NCBI GenBank assembly: GCA_016708905.1
Contig: JADJEV010000004.1
Location: 434,001 to 498,000 of the forward strand
Source of the DNA: Candidatus Methylophosphatis roskildensis
Lineage (GTDB): Bacteria > Pseudomonadota > Gammaproteobacteria > Burkholderiales > Rhodocyclaceae
Reading direction: 5' to 3'
DNA length: 64,000 bases
Each line of letters opens with the position of its first letter. Positions within the stretch are counted from its first letter, which is position 1. A program made the position numbers and the translations under genes. This document shows, in pieces, positions 8,249 through 20,893 of this stretch. The notes under the pieces are model-generated. The model did not search any database, had not been told where the DNA came from, and saw only the letters and a program-made list of their open reading frames with translations.

Positions 8249-8776
8249 TCACTTTTCTGCGGCGGCTTTCAGACTGGCGAGGCCGGCCTCGAAGTCCTTG
8301 CCGACCATGCTGTCCATGTCGAAAAACAGGTGGATGATCTTCGCGAAGTAAGGTGTGTGGCCCTGCATGGACCAGGTCACCGCGGTGGCCTCGCCCTTGG
8401 GTTCCAGCGTGAACTCGACCATGTTGTGGGCTTCGAAGGGCTTGACGAAATCCAGCTTGATCGCCACCCGCGAAGGCGGCGCCGACGCCGCGATTTCCAT
8501 GCTCCCCTGGCCGACATCCTTGTTGCCCTGCCAGGCGTAGGTGGCGCCCTTGCCGCTGGTGGCCGCGCCGAACGTTCTTTTCATCGCGGGATCCTTCTTC
8601 TCCCACGGCGACCAGACACTCCAACGATCGAAGTCGTTGATGAACTCGAACACCTTCTGCGGCGGCGCCTGGATGGTCGTGGCGCGCTGAACGCGAAAGG
8701 TGTCGGGCCGGGTCGCGGCGAGTATCAGGACGCCGGCGATAACGAGCGCGACGATGAGACCGATGATCTTAACCAT
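8249..8776 (-). CDS. SRPBCC-family protein with an N-terminal membrane anchor
   Basis: The 175-residue protein starts at an ATG preceded by GGAGGAG. Residues 3-23 (IIGLIVALVIAGVLILAAT) form a membrane segment or uncleaved signal. The rest is a polyketide cyclase/START-like fold (TIQAPPQKVFEFINDFDRW, then WSPWEKKDPAMK), a hydrophobic-ligand cavity fold used in many stress and lipid-related proteins. SRPBCC proteins often accompany ECF sigma factors and DGPF proteins, which fits this cluster. A sequence resembling an ECF42-type promoter lies about 105 bases upstream, so this may be the first gene of the sigma factor's target operon. Confidence 0.85.
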   Translation of the reverse strand: MVKIIGLIVALVIAGVLILAATRPDTFRVQRATTIQAPPQKVFEFINDFDRWSVWSPWEKKDPAMKRTFGAATSGKGATYAWQGNKDVGQGSMEIAASAPPSRVAIKLDFVKPFEAHNMVEFTLEPKGEATAVTWSMQGHTPYFAKIIHLFFDMDSMVGKDFEAGLASLKAAAEK

Positions 8777-8879
8777 GCTCTCCTCCGATTGGTTGCCACG
8801 CTGGGCTTGGCCCGCCGCACGCTGCGCCCGATCGCGTCTCGCAGCCGGCGTCGGAACCGGGGGCCGATTCTTACTTATA

Positions 8880-8906
8880 GTCGTTCGGAACCGGGGTGGA
8901 TCGACA
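8880..8906 (-). promoter_or_regulatory. Candidate ECF42-type promoter
   Basis: On the minus strand, TGTCGA (8906-8901) is followed after 17 bases by CGAC (8883-8880). As I recall it, ECF42-group promoters have TGTCGA at -35 and a CGA/TC-type -10. It points at the SRPBCC gene, whose start is about 105 bases downstream, and it sits between the sigma gene and its presumed target genes. Match by eye only. Confidence 0.45.
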
Positions 8907-10180
8907 CGGATGTGAACTTTTTTTGGCGGTGAGCCCGGCGCGGGCAGCGCGCATCATTTCGCCAGTTCTGCCAGCCGGCGCTCGAGAAAGCGCCGCTCCG
9001 GCTCCTGGCGCGTGAGCGACAGTGCCTGCTCGTAGGCGGCGCGGGCTTGTTCCGTTCTGCCCAGTCGGCGGCAGAGGTCGGCACGGGCCGCGTGGGCGAG
9101 CCGGTAGGCCAGCAGTTCGCCGCGCGTCAGGATGGCATCGATCAGCACCAGCCCGGCTGCGGGACCGTCGCGCATCGCTACCGCCACGGCGCGGTTCAGT
9201 TCGACGACCGGCGAGGGCTCCGCCCGCAGCAGCACGTCGTAGAGGCCGACGATCTGCGCCCAGTCGGTCTCGGCCGCGCTCGGCGCCTCCGCCAGCACGG
9301 CCGCGATCGCGGCCTGCAGCGAGTAGGGGCCGAAACGCCGCGAGGTCAGCGCGCGCTCGACCAGCGCCGCGCCTTCGGCGATCTGACTATGGTTCCACAG
9401 CGTGCGATCCTGATCCTCGAGCAGGATCAGATCTCCGCTCGGCGAGGCTCGCGCAGCGCGACGCGATTCGTGCAGCAACATCAGCGCCAGCAGCCCGACC
9501 GCCTCCGGTTCGGGCAGCAGATCGACCAGCAGGCGGGCGAGGCGGATCGCCTCGCCGGACAGATCATGCCGCGTCAGCGAGGCGCCGGACGAGGCCGAAT
9601 AGCCTTCGTTGAAGACCAGGTAGATCACCCGCAGCACGCTGTCCAGCCGCTCGGGCAGCTCGGCTTGCGACGGCACCTGATAGGGTATGCGCGCATCGCG
9701 GATCTTCGCCTTGGCGCGCACGATGCGCTGGGCCAGCGTCGGCGCCGGCAGCAGGAAGGCCTGGGCGATCTCCTCGGTGGTCAGGCCGCAGACCTCGCGC
9801 AGCGTCAGTGCCACCTGGGCGTCCGGCGCCAGGGCCGGATGGCAGCAGGTGAACATCAGCCGCAGGCGGTCGTCCTCGATTTCCTCGTCGGCGCCGGCGG
9901 CGGACTCGTCGGCGATCGCCTCGACCCGTTCGGCCATCTCCTCGAGCGGGTCGAAGCGCGCGTTGCGGCGCAGCGCATCGATGGCCTTGAAGCGGCCCGT
10001 GGAAACCAGCCAGGCGCGCGGATTGGCCGGCACGCCCTCGCGCTGCCATTGCTCGAGCGCCGCGCGGAAGGCATCGTGCAAGGCCTCTTCGGCGATGTTG
10101 AAGTCGCCGAGCAGGCGTATCAGGGTCGCCAGAACGCGGCGCGACTCGCTGCGGTAGGTCGCCTCGACGATTTCGCGCGC

Positions 10181-10207
10181 CTGCTCGGCACAGGGCAATC
10201 GCTTACG
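10181..10207 (+). repeat. Left target duplication plus left terminal inverted repeat of the ISAs1 element
   Basis: Bases 10181-10190 are the 10-bp target duplication CTGCTCGGCA; 10191-10207 are the 17-bp inverted repeat. Both match the right side exactly. Confidence 0.95.
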
Positions 10208-11490
10208 CAGGCGTCGTAAACTCTTGTAAATATTCGTTTACGATCAACATATTATGACATGGGCTTGGCATTGCGGGATGAATGGCGTCTACTCTGACCT
10301 TTTCGGAGGGTTTCGAGATGACGTTGATGGAGACATTTTCCGGTCTGCCGGACCAGCGCAAAGGTGCGGCGCTGCGCTTCTCGCTGGCACAGATTCTGGT
10401 GATGGCAATCTGCGCGGTCCTGTGCGGAGCGGACAACTGGGTCGAAGTGGCCGACTGGTGCAAGGATCGTCGGCAGTGGCTCAAGGAACGATTTGGTTTG
10501 CGCTTGGACAGGGGCACACCGTCGCATGACACTTTTGGCGACGTGTTTGGCGTACTGGTCGCAAGCGTATTCGAGGCGCGCTTTCGGCAGTGGATCAACG
10601 CACTGGCGGGGGTGGTCGAAGGCGTGGTGGCGATCGATGGGAAGACCTTGCGAGGCTCGGGCAACAAAGGCAGCAATGCGCTGCTGCACATGGTGACGGC
10701 CTACGCGGTGCAAAGCGGCCTGTGCCTGGCGCAGGAAGGCACCTGCGGCAAGGGGCACGAGTTGACGGGGGTCAAGTCGCTGCTCGATATTCTGATCTTG
10801 AAAGGATGCATCGTAACGATGGACGCACTTGGTTGCCAGACCGAGCTGGCCGAGCGCATCGTCGCCCGTGGAGGCGATTACCTCTTGCAGGTCAAGGACA
10901 ACCAGAAGAATCTTGCCGAGGCGATTCGCGAGTTCTTTGAGCAAGGCGGCAAGGCCGGCTTTGGTAAGCTCACGGTCGGACGCATCGAGGACATCGAGAA
11001 GGATCACGGCCGGATCTGGACACGCCGTTACACGTGGATCAACGATGTGTCCTGGATGGACAAGTCGATGTGCCAAGCGTGGAAGAAACTGGGCGGGGTG
11101 GGCATGATCGAGTCGGTGCGGCAAATCGGCGATGAAATTAGCGTCGAGCATCGCTACGCCATCGGTTCGTCGGGCGTGCAAACGGTCGAGATGTTCGCCA
11201 AGGCCTCGCGCAGCCACTGGGGCATTGAAAACGGGCTGCACTGGACGCTCGATGTGGTCTTCCGCGAGGATCAGTGCCGCACCAGAACCGGGCACTCGGC
11301 GCGCAACTTCTCGACGCTGCGCAAGTTTGTCCTGGCTACCTTACGCAAGGAAGAAGGTTCCAAGATGGGCTTGCGCCGCCGCCGTACCCATGCCGACCGC
11401 AATCAAGATTACCGTGAGTCCCTGATCGACACAGCATTCTCCGCATCGTCGAGCAAAGAATCCATGATAACTACGTAAGCGATTGCCCTG
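10191..11490 (+). mobile_element. ISAs1-family insertion sequence, 1300 bp, complete
   Basis: Perfect 17-bp terminal inverted repeats begin CAGGGCAATCGCTTACG (10191-10207) and end with the complement at 11474-11490. The CAGGG end is characteristic of ISAs1/IS1358 elements. Perfect 10-bp direct repeats CTGCTCGGCA flank it at 10181-10190 and 11491-11500, the duplication length expected for this family. One intact transposase is inside. Identical duplications and intact ends suggest a recent insertion. Confidence 0.95.
10282..11478 (+). CDS. ISAs1-family transposase
   Basis: The 398-residue protein has the family pattern: GLPDQRKGAALRFSLAQIL near the start, VVAIDGKTLRGSGNKG (first catalytic Asp, about residue 117), CIVTMDALGCQTELAERIV (second Asp, about 180), YLLQVKDNQK, and SHWGIENGLHWTLDVVFRED (final Glu region, about 310). 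The stop codon TAA at 11476 lies within the right inverted repeat. The start could also be the ATG at 10318 (MTLMETFSGLPDQ), closer to the usual N-terminus. There is no frameshift, so the element is probably still mobile. Confidence 0.93.
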   Translation: MASTLTFSEGFEMTLMETFSGLPDQRKGAALRFSLAQILVMAICAVLCGADNWVEVADWCKDRRQWLKERFGLRLDRGTPSHDTFGDVFGVLVASVFEARFRQWINALAGVVEGVVAIDGKTLRGSGNKGSNALLHMVTAYAVQSGLCLAQEGTCGKGHELTGVKSLLDILILKGCIVTMDALGCQTELAERIVARGGDYLLQVKDNQKNLAEAIREFFEQGGKAGFGKLTVGRIEDIEKDHGRIWTRRYTWINDVSWMDKSMCQAWKKLGGVGMIESVRQIGDEISVEHRYAIGSSGVQTVEMFAKASRSHWGIENGLHWTLDVVFREDQCRTRTGHSARNFSTLRKFVLATLRKEEGSKMGLRRRRTHADRNQDYRESLIDTAFSASSSKESMITT

Positions 11491-11500
11491 CTGCTCGGCA
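11474..11500 (+). repeat. Right terminal inverted repeat and target duplication of the ISAs1 element
   Basis: The 17-bp inverted repeat is at 11474-11490 and the 10-bp target duplication at 11491-11500, both exact complements or copies of the left side. Confidence 0.95.
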
Positions 11501-11624
11501 GGATCGGCGCTCATCCGGGGTCAGCGCAGCGCGCGCCCGAGCGGCTGCGCGATCCACCGACGCCCCGCGCCGGGCCGCTCCACGCTCGCGCGTGAGTCGC
11601 TACAGACAGGTAGCCTGAGAGCCT

Positions 11625-11744
11625 CACGGATAGGCCGTCTGCCGGCTGCCAATGCCGACAAGTCCATGGATGGACAATCTCCCGGCAGGCAAGGCTGTAA
11701 CGCCCGTGGATACTGGCTCGCAGGCCGATGCCATGCGTGGAGAC
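11625..11744 (+). repeat. Three-unit 40-bp-period repeat, copy A
   Basis: Units begin at 11625 (CACGGATAGG), 11665 (CATGGATGGA) and 11705 (CGTGGATACTGGCTCGCAGG), exactly 40 bases apart; a degenerate unit may begin near 11591. The same three-unit layout recurs at 28526-28645 (about 89 of 120 bases identical without gaps, counted by hand) and 54783-54902, with two units at 49996. The rest of the 11501-11845 gap holds the displaced 5' end of the sigma gene (11501-11514) and nothing else I can identify. This copy lies 100 bases beyond the 3' end of the defence-like operon. Confidence 0.85.
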
Positions 11745-11845
11745 CGCGACACGTTCGATCGCCACGCCACCACAACGGGCCCGCAGGGGCAGGCCGGTCG
11801 CCACGCCTGCGACAAGCTCCTGGCGAGTGGGCCGGGGATGGTCGA

Positions 11846-14800
11846 CTACGGATATTCGACATTACATGAGGGCCGACGCAACGGCGCCTGCCGAACCGGT
11901 TCGAACACCAGTTCCGGCAACACGATCTCCCACGTGTCGCAGCGAATCCGGTCCCGGTATTCCGGATCACCATCGTCCCGCTTGCGAACCACGACTGCTG
12001 CCACCCGGGCGGCGATGCAGGTCATGCCGCTCGGCGGCAGGTAGGCGCGTGCGAGTTGCCCTATCGTTTCACCGTTGCGGTCGTGGAGCATCCATCGTTC
12101 GCCAACCCGCGCGAGGTTCAGAGGATCGCCCGGCAGCAGTCCTGAAATCGCGCGATGGATTGCGTGCGACCGTTCGCGCCGTCCCGGATACCCGAGGTCG
12201 ATCTCCCGCATCGACGGGCGCCGGTATTGGCGAGCCAGTTCCGGCGTCACTGCCGCTAGTTCGGTTGGCGGACGCTCAAGCATGTCCGGGTTTTCAGGCA
12301 AGCTGTCGAGCAGCGCGTGGCCGTCGTCGAGGCGCGCCAGGGTCAGGGTTTGCCGGGCACGCGTCATCGCCACGTAGTACAAGCGCCGGGGCGCATCACG
12401 GTCTTCATTCCGGCCGATCCGCTCCCACCCGCCGCCAAGAACGACGACATGATCGAACTCCAGGCCCTTCGCGCGATGGGCTGTCAGCAGGAGCAAACCT
12501 TTCTGTCGGCGCCTGGCCTCCCGTCCCCATTCGGCGAGCCAGTTCAGGCAGTGCTCGGTCGGAAGTTCAGCATCGGCAATTTCGCCAAGGTAGTCCTCGA
12601 ACGCCTGCCGCAGGAGATCCCACCAGGGCCTGGCAGGCTGCGCATCGAGCCACTGCGCAATACTCTCTGCATCGACAAGCCGTTCCGGCTGATAGCGAAG
12701 CCACGACACCAGCGCCTGGGTCTCGCGCAGCCGCCAGAACTGGGCGGCATCTTCGTCAGCCACCTGCGCCGGGACTTGGTGCAGTTCGCAGAAACTGCGC
12801 ATCGGCTCGAGCGATCTCCAGTCACGCGAAATCACGGCAGCCTTGGCCCAATTCCAGCCGGGCGCGACCGACGCCAGCCGCCGCAACTCGCTCATGACGG
12901 CGACCGCCTGCGACATGGTATTGCTGCCCGCCGGAAGGATCTGTACCCGACCCTGCGCGACGCGATCGATCTGCGCCCATGTGCCACCGGCCGGCTCCTT
13001 GTTGCGCGCTCGATCGATGGTGATCGGCTTGTCGGCCTTCATCCGGTCGAGGGCGGGTGCGATCATCAGGTTTGCCGCCGCTATGATGCTCGCGGACGAA
13101 CGATAGTTCTCGGTTAGATAGCTCGCTTTCGCGGCGTAGTCGGTCTCGAAGCGGCGAATGAATTCGACCGAGGCCCCGTCGAACGCGTAAATGTTCTGGT
13201 CATCGTCGCCCACCGCGAACAGACTGAGCTTGCCTTCTTCATCGAGACTCGTTCGCCCGGCCAGGGCCGAGATGAGCTCGTATTGCTCGGGCCCGATGTC
13301 CTGATATTCGTCGACCAGGATCCAGCGGAATCCCGACAGCAGCCGATCCCGTTGCTCGTCCGCCTCGTCGGGCGCCAGGCCGTCGCCTTTCAGCAATGCA
13401 ACCGCCTGCTGAATCACCCGCTTGAACGCCTCGTCGTCGACCTTCTCGGCGCGTCCGACGAAGCTCACCCCGGCCAGCCGCATGGCGAGCGCATGACACG
13501 TGAGAACCGTGACGCCCTTCGCGTCATCGCCGATCAGGGCCGCGAGTCGTCGCCGAATCTCGACCGCGGCATGGCGGTTGTATGCCAGCGCGAGAATGCC
13601 GCGGGGGTTCTCCCGGCACACCCTGACCAGGTAGGCGATCCTATGAACGAGCACCCGTGTCTTGCCCGAGCCGGGGCCGGCCAGAACCAGAACATTCGTC
13701 CGTTCGCGATCGTCGGCGACGATGCGCTGCTGCCGCGGGTTGTTGAGACTCTCGACGATCGCGCGCCATGATGCAGGCGTGGTCTGGCGTTCCAGATCCT
13801 TCTCCCGCCCCGGCAGCCAGCGCTGAATGAACTGCTCGCGTTTGAGGCTGAAGTAGTCCATCGCCAGGCGCAGTGCATCTGCCATCGCAGTCAGTCCGCG
13901 TTGCACGTATTCCGCCATCACGTGGATCTGCACCACCTGTTCATGGTAGTGCAGCCTCAGCGGCGCATAGTCGGCCTTGGCGAAGCCACGCTGCTCCGGG
14001 CTGAGGTGGATGGTCATCGCGGGCCGGAACACAGACAAGCCCTTGTTGAGTCGGACGACCTCCTGTTCATGCAACCAGAGCAGGGCGCGGTCCAGCAGTT
14101 TGGGAAAATCCCGAACCTCCGCTTTCAGAATCAGATCGTCCTCGATCGCGTGCAGCAGATTGCCGAGCGTGGTTTCCGCCAGAAGATCCGTTCCGCGCGT
14201 GCGCTCCGGCAAGCGCGCGAGCAGGTGGTCCAACAAGCGTTCGGCACCCGTGCGGCGCAATAGCGCCGTCGTCTCCAGCGCATGCCAGTCGCGCTGAAGC
14301 GTGACGGACGCCGATTCGGCATCCAGGCGACGCAGGCGCAGACTGCCGATCCCGCCGTCCTCGTTGCGACCGTCTGCCGCCAGACTGCGCAGAATGCGCC
14401 AGATCCGCTCGATCAGCGCATCCGGATGTCCGGCTTCCTTCAAGGCCTGTGCCACGCGCCGTAGCTGGAGTACCGAGGATTCGCCCTTGCCCAGATCTGG
14501 CGCCGCTTCCCGCAGAATTTCGATCAGCGCCACTTCGAGGGCTGCGGCCGACGCCAGACGCCTGGACGAGGACCGCTCGACCCCCGCGTGAACGAACGCG
14601 GTCAAGGCCGTGTCGTTGCTTGCGATGCCGAGGCGTTCGAGATCGAACAGGGCGGCGCGAACCTTTTCCGCGCTCAATCCCGAGACGAGCATCAGTTCGT
14701 CGGTGGAGATCCCGTCGTCCGGGTCGGCCGAAATCAGCGCGTCGGCCAGCGATGCCAGTTGGGTCCGGTATGCATTGGCGATCGATGCCTTGGCCAGCTT

Positions 14801-17032
14801 GCTTCGCGCTTCCTCGACCGAGGCAACCCGCAACGAGGAGGGAAAGACCTGCACCCGGTTCTCGTCCCGCGTCAGCAGAACGGCCTCTTCCAGCCAGGCG
14901 ATTGCCGTGCGCACACGCGTATCGTCTGTCGCCGAATCGCGCTGGAAGGTGCCGTCCTCCTCCTCGGCGAGGATTTCACCGGCCGTTGCAATGACCTCGC
15001 CGCCCATTCGCTTGCGGCGGTCCAGGCGACGCAGGGACTTCATGATTGCCTGGATCTCGGGCTGCGTCAGCCGCGAGCGGGCAGACATGCCGAACTGCCG
15101 CTCGACATCGTCCGGCGTGTACAGGAGGACGCAGCGCGCGGTCTGCCGATCGCGTCCTGCGCGGCCGGCCTCTTGCAGATAGTTCTCCAGTGACCCCGGA
15201 ATGTCGGCGTGAATCACCAGGCGCACATCCGGCTTGTCGATCCCCATCCCGAACGCATTGGTCGCCGCGATCACGCGAAGCTCGCCGCGAATGAACCGCT
15301 GTTGAACGCTCTTCCTGGTCTCGGGTGGCAGCCCCGCGTGGAAGTGTCCGGCCGCAATGCCCTTGCTGCTCAGGAAGGTCGACACGTCCTCCGCTTGCCT
15401 GCGCGAGGCGCAGTACACGATCGCACCGCCGGCCTTGTCGTCCGGCAGATCCTTTTCGAGAACCTGGAAGACGTGCGAGAACTTTTCCGGACCGGATGTG
15501 GGAACGACTGCGAACTCGAGGTTGGTTCGACTGGCGCCGCCGTCGAACACCTCGAGGTGAATGCCGACCTTGTCCTGAAAATGGGCAACGATGTCCGCCA
15601 TGACGTCGGGCTTTGCCGTCGCGGTGAGGCAGAGAACGGGCGCAATCGGCGCGTTGCCGGCCTTCTCCCTGATGAAGCGGCCGACATAACGATAATCGGG
15701 GCGGAAATCATGCCCCCATTTGGAGATGCAATGCGCTTCGTCGACCACCCACGCGCCGATCTCGCGCTGGGCGAGGGCCTTGCGAAGGGTTCGGTTGCGC
15801 AATTGCTCGGGCGACACGATAAGGATGCCGAGATCGCCCAAGCGCACACGATCCAGCACGTCCGCACGCTCGGGCATCGACAACAAGCCATTGATCGCCG
15901 CGCACGACGAAATGCCCCTCGCTTCCAGTCCGGCGACCTGATCCGCCATCAGGGCGACCAGCGGAGAGATCACCACGGTCAGCGCGCCAGTCTTGTCATA
16001 ACGTGAGAGCGCGGGCACCTGATAGCAGACCGACTTGCCGGTGCCGGTCGGCAGGATCCCCAGTACATGCTTGCCCCGCATCGCGGCGTCGACAATCGCC
16101 TGTTGCATGGGCGACCCATCGGGACCGGCGGGTTCGGGCCGAAACGCGTCGAAGCCGAACCAGCGCTTCAGTTCGGCGCGGGCATCGTGCTTTTCCGCGC
16201 ACCAGGCGCACGAGGGGTCGGAACAGGCCGTATCCCGCAGGCGCTTGATCAGTGCGCCGGCCTCCGGAAACTGGTGGCGCACCCAGGGCGGCATCACGGA
16301 ATTGCCACCCGATACCGACAACCATGCCAGGGCATACGCCAGCGCCCAGCCCTGATTCGCCGCATCCGCGACGACGTCGCGCCCATGCGTCATGCAGGTC
16401 CGGTCCTTCAGCAATGCCTCGACGGCGCTGCGCCCCTTCCGATCGGTGGGGCGCGGCTTGCGGCGCAATGTCGTGAAAAACGAGTTGATGCCGGTGGCGC
16501 TGTTCGAGGCTCCGTCCGCGGCTGTCGTCAGCCAATGCCAGGCCAATACCAGTCGCGGAGCGGCCTGGTCGAGTTCGCGCAGAGCATTTTGCTGATCGCG
16601 GAACAGCTCCAGGGTCAGGCGGGCATCCAGTTCCGGATCGTTGAGCCGGCCGCGCTTTAGCTGGCCATCCTGGTAATGCTTGACCAGGTGATGGTAGGGA
16701 TTGCGCGGAAATGCAAGCGGGTTGAGACGAAGCGTGTCGACTGCCGGTAAACGGAGCAGGGCCAGATCTGGCTTTGCCGCCATCAGGTGCGGCAGGTCGA
16801 ACGCGATCAGGTTGTGACCCAGAAGAAACGCAGCACCGACCGACAGCTCGTCAAGGCGCCTCAGCGCAGCCGACAGGTCGCCCGATCGATACGTGCATGT
16901 TGCGTCCGTGTCGCCCCGAATCGCGCCGAAACCGTGAATGCGGGCATCGCGAATGCCGACTTCCAGGTCGATCGAAAGACACCGCGGCGAAAAGACGCTG
17001 CCGTCGGGCGATGTCCGCTCCGGCTCATTCAT
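11846..17032 (-). CDS. DEDD exonuclease-RecQ-UvrD tripartite helicase
   Basis: I chose the ATG at 17032 (MNEPERTSPDG); the frame is open to 17122. About 1,728 residues. Residues 15-190 look like a DEDD 3'-5' exonuclease (CLSIDLEVG, then LLGHNLIAFDLPHL, then DPELDARLTLELF). A RecQ helicase core follows: PTGTGKS near 330, VVDEAHCISKWGHDFRPDYR near 430, NAFGMGIDKPDVR and LQEAGRAGRD. The last third is a UvrD/Rep superfamily 1 helicase: LAGPGSGKTRVLVHRIAYLV near 1120, ILVDEYQDIGPEQYELI near 1240, LTAHRAKGLEFDHVVVLGGG and YVAMTRAR. All ATPase motifs look intact. It is the last gene of the minus-strand defence-like row, 177 bases after the ATPase gene. RecQ-UvrD fusions are known in bacteria; a role in DNA processing for defence is inference from context. 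Confidence 0.9.
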   Translation of the reverse strand: MNEPERTSPDGSVFSPRCLSIDLEVGIRDARIHGFGAIRGDTDATCTYRSGDLSAALRRLDELSVGAAFLLGHNLIAFDLPHLMAAKPDLALLRLPAVDTLRLNPLAFPRNPYHHLVKHYQDGQLKRGRLNDPELDARLTLELFRDQQNALRELDQAAPRLVLAWHWLTTAADGASNSATGINSFFTTLRRKPRPTDRKGRSAVEALLKDRTCMTHGRDVVADAANQGWALAYALAWLSVSGGNSVMPPWVRHQFPEAGALIKRLRDTACSDPSCAWCAEKHDARAELKRWFGFDAFRPEPAGPDGSPMQQAIVDAAMRGKHVLGILPTGTGKSVCYQVPALSRYDKTGALTVVISPLVALMADQVAGLEARGISSCAAINGLLSMPERADVLDRVRLGDLGILIVSPEQLRNRTLRKALAQREIGAWVVDEAHCISKWGHDFRPDYRYVGRFIREKAGNAPIAPVLCLTATAKPDVMADIVAHFQDKVGIHLEVFDGGASRTNLEFAVVPTSGPEKFSHVFQVLEKDLPDDKAGGAIVYCASRRQAEDVSTFLSSKGIAAGHFHAGLPPETRKSVQQRFIRGELRVIAATNAFGMGIDKPDVRLVIHADIPGSLENYLQEAGRAGRDRQTARCVLLYTPDDVERQFGMSARSRLTQPEIQAIMKSLRRLDRRKRMGGEVIATAGEILAEEEDGTFQRDSATDDTRVRTAIAWLEEAVLLTRDENRVQVFPSSLRVASVEEARSKLAKASIANAYRTQLASLADALISADPDDGISTDELMLVSGLSAEKVRAALFDLERLGIASNDTALTAFVHAGVERSSSRRLASAAALEVALIEILREAAPDLGKGESSVLQLRRVAQALKEAGHPDALIERIWRILRSLAADGRNEDGGIGSLRLRRLDAESASVTLQRDWHALETTALLRRTGAERLLDHLLARLPERTRGTDLLAETTLGNLLHAIEDDLILKAEVRDFPKLLDRALLWLHEQEVVRLNKGLSVFRPAMTIHLSPEQRGFAKADYAPLRLHYHEQVVQIHVMAEYVQRGLTAMADALRLAMDYFSLKREQFIQRWLPGREKDLERQTTPASWRAIVESLNNPRQQRIVADDRERTNVLVLAGPGSGKTRVLVHRIAYLVRVCRENPRGILALAYNRHAAVEIRRRLAALIGDDAKGVTVLTCHALAMRLAGVSFVGRAEKVDDEAFKRVIQQAVALLKGDGLAPDEADEQRDRLLSGFRWILVDEYQDIGPEQYELISALAGRTSLDEEGKLSLFAVGDDDQNIYAFDGASVEFIRRFETDYAAKASYLTENYRSSASIIAAANLMIAPALDRMKADKPITIDRARNKEPAGGTWAQIDRVAQGRVQILPAGSNTMSQAVAVMSELRRLASVAPGWNWAKAAVISRDWRSLEPMRSFCELHQVPAQVADEDAAQFWRLRETQALVSWLRYQPERLVDAESIAQWLDAQPARPWWDLLRQAFEDYLGEIADAELPTEHCLNWLAEWGREARRRQKGLLLLTAHRAKGLEFDHVVVLGGGWERIGRNEDRDAPRRLYYVAMTRARQTLTLARLDDGHALLDSLPENPDMLERPPTELAAVTPELARQYRRPSMREIDLGYPGRRERSHAIHRAISGLLPGDPLNLARVGERWMLHDRNGETIGQLARAYLPPSGMTCIAARVAAVVVRKRDDGDPEYRDRIRCDTWEIVLPELVFEPVRQAPLRRPSCNVEYP

Positions 17033-17209
17033 GAACGCGATCGGCCATGCTCGATCGGGCGCGAACGAAGACGCGAGATGGTCGCGCCAACGCACCTTCA
17101 ACGAGCCTTGGATACAAACCACTCGAATTGCATGATGACTGGATCCCGGAACCCGAGCAGTACGCCGTACCTCGCAATACCGTTGAACGCCGACGCATCG
17201 ACAAGAGAA

Positions 17210-20548
<3,339 letters not shown>

Positions 20549-20554
20549 CTTGTC

Positions 20555-20893
20555 TTACGCTCCTCGGAGTGCCGCCTTCAATTGCTTCAGCAACGGCGGC
20601 AGAGCGAGCTGCACCGTATCCCACAAAATTTTCTGGTTGATGTCGTAGTAGGCATGCACCAGCCGGTTGCGCATGCCGACGATCTGCGGCCACGGCACGT
20701 CGGGGATTTCCGCGCGTCCGGCTTCGCTCACCTGGGTGGCTGCCTCGCCCACGATCTCGACCGCGCGCGTCAAGGCCAGCCGCAACATCGGGTCGCCGCC
20801 CAGATCTTCCCGATTGCGATCCCGGACAAAACTCAGCGCCTGTTCGGCCGCTTCGATCATGTGCTGGACGCGCCAGCGGTCATCCGGCGACAT
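20555..20893 (-). CDS. hepT: HepT-like HEPN ribonuclease toxin
   Basis: The 112-residue DUF86/HepT protein keeps the active-site Rx4HxY motif as RNRLVHAYYD near residue 80. Upstream are the expected helices (MIEAAEQALSFV, then AVEIVGEAATQVSEAGRAEI). HepT is an HEPN RNase whose partner MntA adds AMP to the tyrosine of this motif. The start overlaps the mntA end by 14 bases, the normal antitoxin-first order. It is embedded between the methyltransferase and ATPase genes of the defence-like operon, suggesting that it serves as an abortive arm or addiction unit of that locus; this last point is inference. Confidence 0.92.
   Translation of the reverse strand: MSPDDRWRVQHMIEAAEQALSFVRDRNREDLGGDPMLRLALTRAVEIVGEAATQVSEAGRAEIPDVPWPQIVGMRNRLVHAYYDINQKILWDTVQLALPPLLKQLKAALRGA

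Larger units (their letters stand above)
8954..11514 (-). pseudogene. ECF42-like RNA polymerase sigma factor, interrupted by an IS element at codon 8
   Basis: The long part (10198-8954) encodes a sigma-70 region 2 (LLGDFNIAEEALHDAFRAAL), region 4 (LTLREVCGLTTEEIAQAFLL) and a long helical C-terminal extension of about 200 residues with TPR-like character, the layout of ECF42 sigma factors. The true start is on the far side of the IS: reading inward from the ATG at 11514 gives MSADPAEQ, and the sequence resumes with AEQARE after the element. The 10-bp target duplication covers this codon region. The interrupted copy has only TTG, CTG or ATT as possible starts between the IS-internal stop and the sigma body, so production is probably lost or much reduced. 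It probably directs the SRPBCC/DGPF cluster downstream. Confidence 0.88.

Noticed and set aside
11625..11744. CRISPR array (three units at fixed spacing)
   Set aside because: Units are degenerate over their full length with no alternating identical repeats and unique spacers, and no cas genes are present.
17033..17209. A longer N-terminus for the RecQ-UvrD fusion (frame open to 17122)
   Set aside because: The extra 30 residues do not resemble the exonuclease family start; the ATG at 17032 is better placed.
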